Assembly (NCBI GenBank): GCA_965153455.1 | Contig: OZ234497.1 | Coordinates: 3,162,001-3,226,000 of the forward strand | Direction: 5' to 3' | Source of the DNA: Sphagnum compactum | Lineage: Eukaryota > Bryophyta > Sphagnopsida > Sphagnales | DNA: 64,000 nt | Shown here: positions 36,657 to 48,532 of the stretch, piece by piece | Layout of the letters: each line of letters starts with the position of its first letter | How positions within the stretch are numbered: the stretch's first letter is position 1 | Translations under genes and position numbers: made by a program | The notes under the pieces: model-generated | Told to the model about the DNA's origin: nothing | The model's input: only the letters and a program-made list of their open reading frames with translations | Databases searched by the model: none

Positions 36657-37704
36657 TTTTTCATCAAATTGGACCCTACAATTTTTTGCATTCATTTGAA
36701 AACAAAAATGGAAGTAACTTTCCATCGGTTTTGATAATCATTTTTCAAACTTTGAATCAACTCGATCCCACTCATAAAATGACAATCATATGATTCAAAT
36801 AGTTTTTAAAGAAACTAAAAAAGATGAAGAAACACAAGAAGACAACAACAACAACAAAAAAAAAAAGAAGGTAAAGAGCATCATCATTGTGATGATGAAC
36901 CCAAAAGTGGTGGATGTGTGTGCCAAAGATTCAAACAATTTGTTTTGTATATTTTTCTATCACATCAAAACTTCTATTACAACAACTATGATTTGTTCAA
37001 ATTAATCTCACCTTATTTTTGGCATGAATGTAATTTTAGTGGCACACAACATTGTATAAGTTAAGACTCATAGGATTGAAGGGTGTATGCCAAGAAATTG
37101 GAAAGAGAGACACAAAGGGACACAAGGTGCCCTTGCATTCCTATTAATGGTTCTTGGCATGATGCAAAGTTGTCCTTATAGGGCTTCAAGTGTCCATTCT
37201 TGTGGCTTGTCCTTTTTTTAATAAACATTGTGCATTTTAATATTAATTGTTTGTTATCAATGGAAAGGAACATATGTTCAATTTGGTTTTTAAACCCCAA
37301 AACCCCTAAATTTTGGGAATTTTCAAAAAATTTACCAATGTCAACTAGCTAGTTCTCATATTTTTGAAAGAACTATCAATGTCAATTTTTTTAAAGTTAA
37401 AAGAAAACTACTCATTCTTGGAAAAAAAAAATTCAAATCTAATACCCTAATTGGTTTTTAGATTATCATCAAAATAGAAATTGTCAATTTTCAAACTAGT
37501 TTTCAAATGTGTTAGTTTTCATTTAAATGAAATTTGAACCTAAGTCTTTTTGAAATAAACTTAAGTATTAAGCATAAAATCACATTTAAGTAAAACATAT
37601 GAATGTTTTTATTTAATGTTCATTCATCCTAACGGTTTTAAAATTAAGACTATTAACATGTGTAAACTTTAAATGTAAAGTTCAACTTCTTTTTGCACAC
37701 ATAA

Positions 37705-37850
37705 GTGCTTGTGACATAGTGGTTAATGTTTTTTAGTCCATTTCTAAAAAATATTGAGTTCAAACCTTGTAATGATAATGGGTGGGTGGTTTTATTTCTT
37801 TGGGTTTTTATAAACCTATAAAATTATGAGATTTGTTTTTAAGGTTCACT
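37705..37850 (+). repeat. Possible tRNA-derived SINE head
   Basis: The sequence GTGACATAGTGGTTAATG at 37711-37728 resembles a tRNA/SINE A box (consensus TRGYNNANNGG). GAGTTCAAACC at 37756-37766 resembles the B box (GWTCRANNC). The boxes are about 45 nt apart, a normal Pol III spacing. No cloverleaf can be drawn and no second copy was found in the window, so the call is tentative. Confidence 0.3.
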
Positions 37851-40122
37851 TGATAACCTTCAAGGGTATCAAGTTTGAGCCTTATGGTACTTAACTAGTT
37901 CTCAAAATGTCAATTTTCACTTAAATGAAAATAATCAATTTTTGGTTTAGGGTTTTTTTTAAAACTAGATTGAGAATTGAATTGAAAATTGGTGGACTAT
38001 TGATAATCATCCAACATTGGTTTTTTTTTCTTTTGTATGTCCAACACAATTATGAAACCATGCATTGTTGGTTCTTAGTGCATTGTTGTTTTGTAAGATT
38101 TCTCCTATCATATTCCTTGGAGTTTGAAGTTCATATTAATATGTTATACTAATATTTGCTATGTGAATGTTAGTAGATCTATATTGTAACTATATTGTAT
38201 TCTTCAAATTTTATTTCATTCTTCATGATAATAAATTGGTAGCATTTGAATGATGCCCCAATGGTTATGGAGAATGCAAAGTTCATAAATAGGTCAAATT
38301 ATAGGACAATGTTAGGAAAATGAGTCCATTGATGAAGACAAGTTGAGGTCATTCGAAAAAGAGATAAAATAGTGCTTGTGAATAGGCGATCGTAGGTGCA
38401 ACGGACATCTTTGACAACTAATTCAAAATCAAGAAACTAAAGATACCCATATTTGTGATGAAGGAACAATTAACATAGACTAATAAACAAAGTGTTTTCT
38501 CAAGCCTTATTATTGTTAAGTAAATTCCCTAAAAGCTTTCATTACTTTTTAATGAGGTTTATGGAAGAATCCATTATGCATTTTGAGAATTACACTTGCA
38601 AAAACAAACTTGTGGTGTGTAAATTGTACATGTTTAAAATGGATGCATATTTAAAGAGACTTAAGGTTAATCACATGGTTGTTGTTTGTGTTTATTAGTT
38701 TTCAAACCATGCAACATTGGTGAAGCTTTATAATTCCAAAATTAATCATCTACGTTTTACAAGATCAAAAGTTATGCAACAAGCAACTTCAAATAAAAAT
38801 CAAACCCATCGTTAGACCTTTGGTATGAACTAATATTGTAATTTTTGGACAAAAATATGTAGACTATTATTGGATATTGAGTCAATTTTAATCTTGCAAT
38901 TTTGGGTATGAGAGGAGAGGAAAACAAAAACAAACAAAATCAAAGTTGATGAGAAATTAAGAAATGTTGATTTTGCACACTTTTTTATATATTATAAAAC
39001 CTTCAATTTTTTTTCCTCAAAATTATAATATGTTGTAAGTGATAGGCAAATTGCGCATTCTTCATTTCTTTTACAAAAACTTTCATCTTTTTCAAAATTG
39101 TAATTGACAAAAGGATTGTGCATTCTTACTTCTATGACAACAAATCAATTACATCAAAAAACAAACAACAACAATTTGACTTTTCTTTTTCCCTAATCGC
39201 TTTTACAAGTAGTGTCATAAGCTTAGGAAAACGTTGAATCTCCTTACTATGGTAGGGCCTTGAAATTAACATAATCATCTTTCATGAGAAATTTAACACT
39301 ATGGTTAGTTGTCAAATTGTGAATTACAAGCTTTGACCTCTATTTCATTAACAATCTACTATTTAGCACAAGGTACTACCCTAGGTTCTTACTTGCTCAA
39401 AGATTTCATAACCTTTTGTTGCTTGGTTGAAGATTTCATGACTACTTTCCACAAGGAAGAAAATAAGGCATCTCCATCTTCATGAGGGATGGTTACATCT
39501 AGTAACCAACTCAAGCATGTTAACTATCTTACATGCTCTCACCTGCAATTACCTAGTTTATAACTTCTTCTTTTTTGCGAATTACAATTCATGTGTGCAA
39601 CGAATTATCACTTCATCATCAAGTAATTGATTTTCACTAGAAAATCAAGCCATGCAAGCTTTGTAAAGAAAAAAAAGGAAAAACAATTTTGGTTGCAATC
39701 TTTTGTTTTGCAAGAAACCAAAATTTCATCCTCATTCTTGTGAAGCTTGTTTGAACCTAGAACTTACCATACGTTGTAGGGGAGGGAGGAAAGTAAGTAG
39801 GTAGGTTGAAAATCACAAAATCAAGTCACACAAGCTTTGCATAGAAAGCCCAAAAAAATCAAATTTGTTGCAATTTTCTTTTGCTCTACAAGAAGCAAAA
39901 GTTTCATCCTCATCATTGTGAAGGTTGTGTGTACCTAAAACCTACCACACATATGTTACAAAGTTAGGTAGCAAAATTTTTTAGGTTAAATGTTTGAATT
40001 TTTAGACCCCAAAAAAAAAAATCAAATTTAAATTGCTTCTTTAGTGTAAATTCAACTAATTTTGCTAAAATTTGAGAAAATTTTGTCAATAATTTTATAC
40101 CATTAAAATGAAAAAATAAACA

Positions 40123-40190
40123 GGTAGGTAGGTAGGTAGGTAGGGAGCAAGTGATAGGTACTCGTACCTAACTACCTACACACCTGCCTT
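40123..40190. repeat. (TAGG)n microsatellite with inverted complement
   Basis: About six GGTA units (40123-40145) are followed within 15 bp by AGGTACTCGTACCT (near-palindrome) and then TAACTACCTACACACCTGCC, an imperfect complement of the repeat. Together they could fold into a hairpin. This spot also marks the change from AT-rich desert to the GC-richer gene island. Confidence 0.6.
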
Positions 40191-40900
40191 TCCATGTGAC
40201 AGTGGCGCCCCAGTAACTCGTCTCAAACAGATGACATCTGAATTGAGACGTGAATTGTCACCCGGAAGACGCCCGTCAGGAGGAGTCAGAAACCTGTCTT
40301 GGTCAGGCGCCGTGCGTTGTTCCCGCTGCGCTTCGAATGCTCCCGTGCGCCCCCCGCACGACGAGGGAAGAACTGCGTTGTGAGTGCCGCTCTGTGCACT
40401 GTCGGTGGTTGTTGGAGCGTCGGATTCTTTGTACCAGGAATGTGCCGATGCAGCAGCTGCAAGAGGAAAAAAAATTGGTCCAAGTTAGCCACCTGAGCTG
40501 GTAAAATTTCCGTCCCGAGAAAACAGGGAAAAATCAGCCATAGAGCTCCTTCTCGTTCTGAAGAGCAGCTTCTTCGACTTGTACTTATTGTTTTTGTTCC
40601 GAGCAAATGTGATGCTGTCTTGATTTCTGTATCTTGGAATTTTGGAACGCTTTGTTGTCAGACGCTGTAATAGTGGAGGAGGAGGAGAGCGTGTTTTGTT
40701 CTGTGTAGAGGAAAAAATAAATAGATATGTTGCTGTGGAATGTGAAGGCGTTGTGGCGGCAGCTATTTCCCGTTTCTTGCTCTCATTGTTGGAGACGTTT
40801 TGGTGAGTGAGAGAGTTATCTCACAATTGCAGACATGGGGAATTGCGAACGCCTTGAGTGTAGTTTTGCGATGTGAGAGGTGAGAGAGACGTAATATGAT
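40191..40900 (+). promoter_or_regulatory. Promoter and leader region of the TALE-like gene
   Basis: GC content rises sharply here. An A/T-rich AAAAAATAAATAGATATG near 40710-40727 could serve as a TATA region, with transcription starting soon after. An in-frame TAA at 40892-40894, just before the ATG at 40901, supports that start. An open frame at 40250-40504 has no recognisable product and is probably upstream DNA. Confidence 0.35.
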
Positions 40901-42734
40901 ATGAACTCTGGCGGATTTCGGAGGATTAGATTGTCTTCGAACTTGACACTACGTTTTAGACGGTCTCCCATGCCTGCTGACACCTGTAATGCGGAAGTAA
41001 CGAAGCGAGGAGGAGCAGATGCAGATTGGGAGCTTGAAAGTCTCTCCGACATTTACCCGGAGCTCTTTCAATCTGATCACAACACTTATTACTCTTGTCT
41101 TCGGATCGACGACCAGGAGGAGGAGTCTAGCGATTCTTCCTGCTTCACACGCCTGCCAGATCTTGATTGCTCGGCCTATCAGATCTGGGAACAAGAAGAT
41201 GAAGAAGTTGTAGATTCTTTTCTGCTTCCGATATCGATTTCCAGCGTATGCACTGAAGGCATTGTTAACGATATGAGGTATGGTGGCTTGTTTCTTGAAT
41301 CCGATCTGGAGCATGCTTGTTCTCTTCAGCAACAAAATCCGTTGCAGACTGCTCCTGAGTTTGCTTTCGGTGAAACTGCTGCACGAGAGAACATCGGACG
41401 TTGCTGCCGTGCAGAATTTGCTATTGCTCGTAACGCATACTACGAGCAGAGGGAGAATCTTCGGAGTGTGACGCCGGTGGCTTCGTCGCAATTATCACTG
41501 GCAGTGGCCGGCGATGCACAAAACGCTGCTTCAGGACGACATGCTGCTGCAGATGAGATCATGGAAAGCTTAAGTACGGAGACTTTCGTTGAAAGCTGCT
41601 TGGTTGCCGTTTCTCCAAGTGCGTCGTCGTCGCTGGAACAACCACCAGCCGCAGCAAAATGTCCGATGATTTCACACAGTAGTGAAAGCAGCTCCAGAGC
41701 CTCCAGTAACACCTCTGCACTTCACAAGCTTCCTCCTCCTGCTGCAGCAAGATCCGTCGACGAGGCACATCATCATCACCGCGGCAACAACAACAACAAC
41801 AACAAGCGGACACGTAAACGACTAGTACTGAAGAAGAAGGCGGCAGCAGTCGATGCAATTGCGGACACCTGTGACTCAGACTCCAAGCGTCTTGCCGCCA
41901 ATGGAAAGCACACTAAGACGTCATCATCTGCTGCAGTCACGTACCAAGACTCAACTGCAACGATGTACATTGCCACTCGCCAGCGAGAAAAAACAGACCA
42001 GCAGGCGGCTGGCGCAAGCAGCTCCAGCAGTTTGCAGAGGAGCCGAGATCACGTGAATGAGAACAAGAGCCTGGCTAAGAAGAAAGCCAGAAAAGGCAAA
42101 AGACATCTTCGCAATGGAACGAGACTTCCTGCAGCAGCCGTTGCCATGCTCCAGGACTGGACGGCTGCAAACTGTACCGTTGATTCAGCGTATCCTTCCA
42201 AGGAAGTGAAGACAGAACTTGCTGAGAGCACAGGCCTACACTTCAGCCAGGTTTGCTATTCAAGATCCTTCTCCCTGAACCCTGAACCCTGAACCCTAAA
42301 CCCAGAAAACAGTCTGTACAAACCTTTGCTATTCTTCGATTGTTGATTATAGGCTGGGTGTTCCATCAGCACACAATGCAGTGCAGAGCTTTTGGTTGAT
42401 GTTGCAGCTCTTCAGAAACATAGGGTTTAGGGTTTAGGCAGTGTTTCAATGCCTTGATGCTTGCACAAGAGATCTGTATTTTCACAGTGCCTGGATCACA
42501 GTGATGAATACCTTCAGATGGTTTTTGATTCTAATACTTACAGCAGAGTGTAACTTCTTGTGTCTTCAGGTTTCAAACTGGCTTTCATGTTGGAGAGACA
42601 AGCACAATTTGCAGAGACAAATGTGGAACTTGAAGGCCATGGTAGCCATAGCAGGAGGCACAAGCACCAGAGCCCGATTGAAGACCATGGCCACAGCAGG
42701 AGGCACAAGCACCAGAGCACAATTGAAGACATAG
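40901..42734 (+). CDS. Divergent TALE-like homeodomain protein
   Basis: Two exons (40901-42250 and 42570-42734) join in phase 0 to 504 residues. Residues 1-390 are low-complexity, with many Ser and Ala, an acidic part near 60-110, a His/Asn run (290-301) and a basic, nuclear-signal-like KRTRKRLVLKKK (302-313). A homeodomain-like region follows at about 399-466: RLPAAAVAMLQDW (helix 1), AYPSKEVKTELAESTGL (helix 2), then HFSQ joined across the intron to VSNWLSCWRDKHN (helix 3). YP plus VSNW are marks of plant BELL/KNOX TALE domains. The loop after helix 1 is about 2 residues longer than in BELL, and WFINAR is replaced by WLSCWR, so Ile50 and Asn51 are lost. No BELL, SKY, MEINOX or ELK domain is visible. 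Role unknown; normal DNA contact is doubtful. Confidence 0.7.
42273..42438. repeat. Telomere-like repeats in both orientations inside the TALE-like gene intron
   Basis: Just after the donor, 42273-42303 reads as degenerate CCCTGAA units ending in CCCTAAACCC. At 42421-42438 the opposite orientation appears (TAGGGTTTAGGGTTTAGG). The two blocks are partly complementary and about 120 bp apart, so the pre-mRNA could pair them. Confidence 0.8.
42650..42732 (+). repeat. 45-bp coding tandem repeat at the C-terminus of the TALE-like protein
   Basis: Two units starting AGCAGGAGGCACAAGCACCA (42650 and 42695) encode AGGTSTRARLKT and AGGTSTRAQLKT in the homeodomain frame. Another forward frame is also open through both units and reads SRRHKHQSPIED / SRRHKHQSTIED. 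Confidence 0.85.
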
Positions 42735-44110
42735 AAAACCCCTACAAATTTTCAACCATGTTAGATGATGTTCCCAGATAATAGTTCTGCTTCAGACATT
42801 TTCACTGCAAGTTTGAAATTGCCCAACTGAAGGAGCTTGTCAAAACAAGAGACAATTGTTAAAGATTCTTCAGATTAGCTGTTCACTGTTCTCATTGTTT
42901 TGTTTGAGGACTTTTTGCCAGACACACAAGCTTGCCTTTCCTGGTGACGAAGAAACCAGTCTTGTACACTTGAAGCCACAGATGACGTTTTCATGTGGCT
43001 TACAAGCACCAGCCAAAACACTCTTTTGGGATTGTGTGTAGGTATCTTCAAACTTCCTTCTTGAACTCTGCATCGTCTGTACCGGAGTCTTCAACATGGG
43101 AGTCTCAGCTCTCACTACAGGTACACTGCTGGTATACATTTAGGGTTTTTGAACCAGGATAGATTCAAAGTGCATTTCAGTTTACTTTCCTTTCAAGTGC
43201 AAGAAGTGAAGTGAGTGGGTATCCTTGGAGGAAGAAGTCAAAGGAATACATTGCATTGCTGTTTAGCAAGAGAATTGTGGATGGACAGACAAAAACTCAG
43301 GATGCCAAACCAGATAACATGAGACTATGAGTCTGCCGAGGAGAGTCATCATGAGTCAATGCAAGAAAACTGACATACATGATGCAACTAGTGAAGGGTC
43401 CATAAGGTAAAACTAAGTTTTTGTATGTCAGCTAGAAGCAGATGCATCTGACAGGCCACTAAACCCTTCTGTTGCTGTTCTTCTTCTTCTTCTATAGGAA
43501 ATCAAACCCACCGTGTCAGAAAGCAAACACTTTTTACAAATGTAAGGTCTTGTGAGGGGTGTGTGAGGGATGGTGGAGAGAGAGAATGGTAGAGAAGACT
43601 TGGATTTGCAGATCTGGGTCTTTGTTCTTGTGGAGAGTGTGGTGGCATTGGTGGCACCTTGGCAAAATGGGATTCCAAGAGTGATCAGTGTTACTGGCTG
43701 CTGATATGCAAATCAATCCAGAATGACAGTTGGTGACGACCTGCATGTTACAGGTATGTCTTTCTACTTTTAAGCTTTGGCAATTTCTTTTCTTTGTGCT
43801 TTTCATACTAACTATTCCATATTTGGAATTGTTGCATGTTATATATAGAGAGAGAAGATTGCCCTTGGAAGGCTTGAACATTTGCAGAAATAAATATTCC
43901 CCATAAAGAGTTTTGTGGTAATTTTATGGGTTGGGAAGAGTTTCAACCCGAGATATCCTATTGAACCTTCCCATTGTTTGTTGATAAAAGTTGAGCACTT
44001 GAGTAACTTGTCATCATCCTAAGTCCTTTTCTCTTTTTTCATCCATGTAGTTCTGGGCATTGCTTCAAAATAACTTACCACTCTGTAATCTGACAAACAT
44101 AATGGATTTT
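42735..44110. other. Intergenic DNA downstream of the TALE-like gene
   Basis: The 3' UTR of the TALE-like gene should lie at the start. Beyond it I see only short unassigned frames, a CTTCTTCTTCTTCT run near 43480 and no RNA gene. Confidence 0.45.
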
Positions 44111-44242
44111 GAGGGCAGATTCTGCACACTTCTCAGGCATCTTAAATTGCAGAAGATGGCCTTCTTTGGAAAAAGTGTTTGATTTTGAGAGTTGTGCTGG
44201 TTTTGAAGAAACCAAAGCACTATTATAGCAGAATCTGCCCTC
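44111..44242. mobile_element. MITE-like element, 132 bp
   Basis: GAGGGCAGATTCTGC at 44111-44125 is perfectly repeated in inverse orientation at 44228-44242. Pairing continues imperfectly for about 12 bp outside both arms. The interior has no coding. Size and structure fit a miniature inverted-repeat element; a target-site duplication is not clear. Confidence 0.5.
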
Positions 44243-47200
44243 GATATTCCTTAACGCCCGGGAAGGCATCCCTAGGGTGCATTCTGTGCCTAGTTTGCCA
44301 ATGGGTTTCAGCCTATCCGCCCAGTGCTGTATTTTGAGCCTTTCACCTTTCTTTCTTGTTGGGGACAAATTAGTTTTCATTCTGCAATTCAAGGGGATGG
44401 GCGGGATGGGCATTTTTAATTACAAATGCATTTCACATGACGAGGTGACAAAATTTTGACCTGAACATCATCAAAGCATATCAAATTAACAAAAATGAAA
44501 GAAAAGTTTGAACTTCTTCCAAGTAACCCAAACTAAGAATTCTTTGATTTTCCATGTTCCACCACACTTCAAACATCCATCTGCTTCAATCCATAATTTT
44601 TCAACTTTATGTCACATATTGACACGAGCATCAAAGTGAAGCTCACAAGTGACCCTTAATAGTATTTTGCTGAGATTTGAGGAATAAGATCTTAATTCAC
44701 AACTTATTAATAACTTAGTAAAAATGTCTTCCTCTCCTCCTCATTTACTCCCTGAGTGAACTAGTTGTCCACTTATAAGGATCCCTGGATAAAATTTAAA
44801 AACCCAAGTATTTTTTGTGGGTTGCTTCTAAACATTAGAAATGCTCAATTGTAATAACACCAAAATCATGATCCAGTTTTAACATTTCTTAGATAAATGT
44901 ATTCAAAGAGTGAGGGCTTCACTCAACAGGTAATGTACCAATGTAGGTGCTGGTTCATTTTAGCCCCTCAACCGATGTCAGGTGTACTTATTCTCCCTTC
45001 TAGTCAACTAATTCTGATGCCATTCAGCATGGGTGGTGGTTAATTCAGAAGACCTAATGGGCAGGCCTTGACAATTCTGTTAGACCTAATCACAGCTGTA
45101 GACACCAGGGAGTGGGCAGGCTTTTGGTTTTAGTACATAAACCATGGTTTTACCTTGAAGAGGTTTTTGAGTAAAGTAACTCCATGTGTAGTGGCTCTGA
45201 TCTTTCTGGGGCCCTAATGAACCAATAGCCACCAAGTGCACCATGAGGAGTGGACGGTGAATGGACAGAAAACACTTTTCCACTTGGTTCCTATTTCATG
45301 GTGGTTAGCTCAGCTTCTCTTCTTGCTACCTATCTACTAGCAAAACCACTTGCCCATGCTTCGGTACTAAATAAGACCCACTTTACACAGTTGAGGCCAA
45401 GGTTGCTCCCAAATGGAATACTCTTATTGGTGTAGCCACTGAAATTAGCACCAAGGACTTTACAACAGGGGTCAAGGCTAAACTGAAATATAATATATTT
45501 TAATCTATGACTGTTTGGCCTTGCGATGGTCCAAGGGCCCCCAAAAAAAACCTATGGGTCTCAGAAGCCAGTGCCCAGACCAGGCATTGGTGCCAATGTT
45601 GTAATAATAAAATACCATTTATTTCATAAAATTTACACCAAAATAATGAAACTCTGTGCAACTGTTATAAACTGTGGGTACTTATCACCTCTCCCATTCA
45701 TTAGATGAGGTGCCTCCCAAGTTCTTTTTTCTTTTTTTTTGTACAATGAAACAATTTGATTTGCCCATCATTCAAAAAAAATGAAACTATGGAGGTTTTA
45801 TTTTGAAGTATAGAGTTTTGGCCCAACTATATAGGTGAAAGGAGGAAAACATTTGCCAAACCGTATGGGAGAAAAGTGAGGTGCTACCATTGGGGACTCT
45901 TTGTTGTCAGGAACTTGGGAAATCTTTGCTTTGACCGACACCTTCCCCCCCCCTTTCAAAACAAAACAAAAAAAAAAAAAAAAGCTTGCATGTAAAGTAG
46001 ACTGTCCACTGTCCAAGTGGAAAGTGAGCAGTGGAGAGCCCAGTCTCCACACGGAACACAAATAAAACCCCCCCTCGCCCCCAGCCATAAGAAAAGAAGG
46101 GAGGCCCCTTCACTCCATGACGCGACTTCTCATCGGTTGCATGGAAATTCTATTCCTAAAGTTGGCTGCTACTATTTTTGGCCTGGACTGATAGCCCTTC
46201 CTAAGAACACCCTAACTATTGTCTCTTCATGTTCAATCTCTCTCCATTTTGGTCCCTTCTTTATTTTGTCTCAAGCATATGAAAGATTGAAGACTTGGGT
46301 TATTATGTTCTTTTTTTGAACTTTCAACTTTCAACCCTTTGCGTCATTTAGTTCGCCTAGTGTCATGCATGGTTAAGTGCATGGTTGTCTTCATGGACTC
46401 CCATGGTCAACACTTGTTTCGTCAAATGCAAGACAATTTTTTTTGTCTCGCATATGTTGTCACTTCTTCTTAGCTTTGAACCTTTAAACCTCTCAATAGA
46501 AGGGCCAAATTGCCCTTACTCACATTACAACTCGTAGCCTAGTTATGTCCAAATTTATTTTATCTAAACTTTGCATGAACATCAATCAAACTTAACAAGC
46601 ATTGTGCAAGTCATAGCACTAACATCTACAAAATTCAGGTGAGACACTAAATAACCACCATCAAGCTATGTTAGTTGTTGTTCTCGAACACCTTGCCCCA
46701 CCACCAAAGCTACCACCTAGCGACCCAGGGGGCCTACCTCTCGTCATTTGTAAAGCGCCATCGACCAACTTCAGAAACCTTTGTCATTGACTTCGTTCAC
46801 TTTTTGGAATGTAGAACATTCCCATGTTCTATGCGAACTTCCACGCGCACACATATTTGAAATTTGTATAAAACATAAAGTGGTATAGGAGTTAGGGTTT
46901 AGGCCTTGCAAAAATCAAAATCAAAGGTGCGCAAGAACCCCAACAAAATTGAACTCATTTCTTGCGTCATTTTCATTTTGGGAACCTCATAATGCACTTG
47001 AATGCAACATAACAATTGTGCAATTGACAACTTAAAGTTTGTTTTGCATTATTTTTTTTGGTATGTTTAAGGTTTGCATGCAACAATGGAGTTGTTTCAA
47101 GGGGAGTTGCCATGTGAACTCAATGCAAATCTACTTGAAAAGCTTTAATCTCTTGCTCCAAACAACATCACTACTGATCGAAGTTGTCTTACTATGGAAG

Positions 47201-48532
47201 ACATCAATAATGCAGGAAAGTCTGACAACGTAGAGGAGAACGAAGGAAACATAAACGACCACGAAACACACAGGATGCCACCGGCAATGTCATCAATCAA
47301 GGCCACTTGCTTTAGGAGGTGTTGCCCATTCACACACAAGAAGATACTTACATGATCCTCCTATTTGGGCACAAGAAATATATCGACATTATTTCTAATG
47401 TTCCTATAGGATGGGTGTTAAGGGTAAGTTCCTCACTTGAACTTTGTTCTTCCTTGCAATTTTACCATTTTTTTTTTGTGTTAATATGTTGTTGTTGGCT
47501 GATTTTTGGGTGTATAATCTCTGTTGTTTGTCTTCTTCCATGTGATTTTACACAACCAAACCCTAAAAACTAGGAAGTTTGACATCCTTAAACCAAACAA
47601 GAAAATTATAATATGTTACAGTATTCATTAATTCCAATTGTCAATAAATTTTTGTCATTTTTTTTCTCCATGTTTAAGGTGGGAATCAAAAGAACAAGGC
47701 ACAACAAACATAATCAGCCAGCCACTGGAGGCAAATTTTAGGTTACGTAGCTTGCCACAATAAACAAATAAGGTGCACTATGTTAGATTTCACAAAAGTA
47801 TATGTCAACTGTAAAGAATTGGGTGTATGTCATGTACATTGAAGGTATCATGCCTTCAAATTTTACTTCAACGCAATCTACTTCAAGATATGGCAATGTT
47901 GAAATTGTTTTTCTGATCTATTTATTTGTTTGTCATTATTTCCAGTCAATTCATATTTTTTGAAAATTTTCGAAATCATGTTTGCAACAGTTGTTTTGCC
48001 ATCTGATGTGGTTAATTGAATTATCTTAATATGTAGCTTGGCAAAAAAAAATGTTATAATGTGTTATTTATCACAATTTTATAGATTGAATGTCGGGTTG
48101 TTGTTGTGTTTTCAATTTTAGCATGTTCATGTGCAAGTCTTTGGAGGTCCTTCCCATTCAACAAAAATCTTTAAATGTAGCATGCAACAAATTAAGAAAG
48201 TTTCTTTTGGTCAAATTGGACCTGTAGTTAACCACAGGAAACTCTCCTGTAGTGACGCACATAAATGCACGCTGTCAAGCTCTTAGTCTGCCATTGATAA
48301 ATTATGGTAAGACCAAAATGGGAAGAAAATCCTTGCGAGCATTGCAGAGCCTCAACGAGAGAGCAGATTACCCAAACTACTAGGGACAAGAGACTAAACG
48401 ACATCTCGATACAAGACGGCCTCAAACCAAAAAAGGGGCTAAGAACAAACTGTAGGCAACATCGGTGACGTTCACTTCAGTCATCTGGACGGAGGTGGAT
48501 GGCAGAGGGCCCATAGTACTCGCCTGAACTAA
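44243..48532. other. Intergenic DNA, no supported gene
   Basis: Frames are short and unassigned. A C-run followed by an A-run lies at about 45944-45983. The area 46300-48500 is AT-rich with many stops on both strands. Nothing is recognised. Confidence 0.45.

Larger units (their letters stand above)
32640..40180. other. AT-rich gene desert
   Basis: About 7.5 kb with no supported gene. Frames are short and biased to Phe, Leu, Lys and Asn. One frame at 36298-36504 has a hAT-like trace (see that entry). There is a (TTA)n tract at 36625-36655. Two degenerate copies of a roughly 110-150-bp block occur at about 39640-39770 and 39815-39960; both contain TTTCATCCTCAT followed by TTGTGAAG. I infer accumulated, eroded transposons. 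Confidence 0.5.

Noticed and set aside
36790-37005. Frame with poly-Asn/Lys run
   Set aside because: Product of AAC/AAA simple repeats in AT-rich DNA.
40949-41976. Long frames opposite or overlapping the TALE-like exon 1
   Set aside because: They arise from the GC-rich, repetitive Ser/Ala/Asn coding sequence. The forward frame alone leads into a homeodomain.
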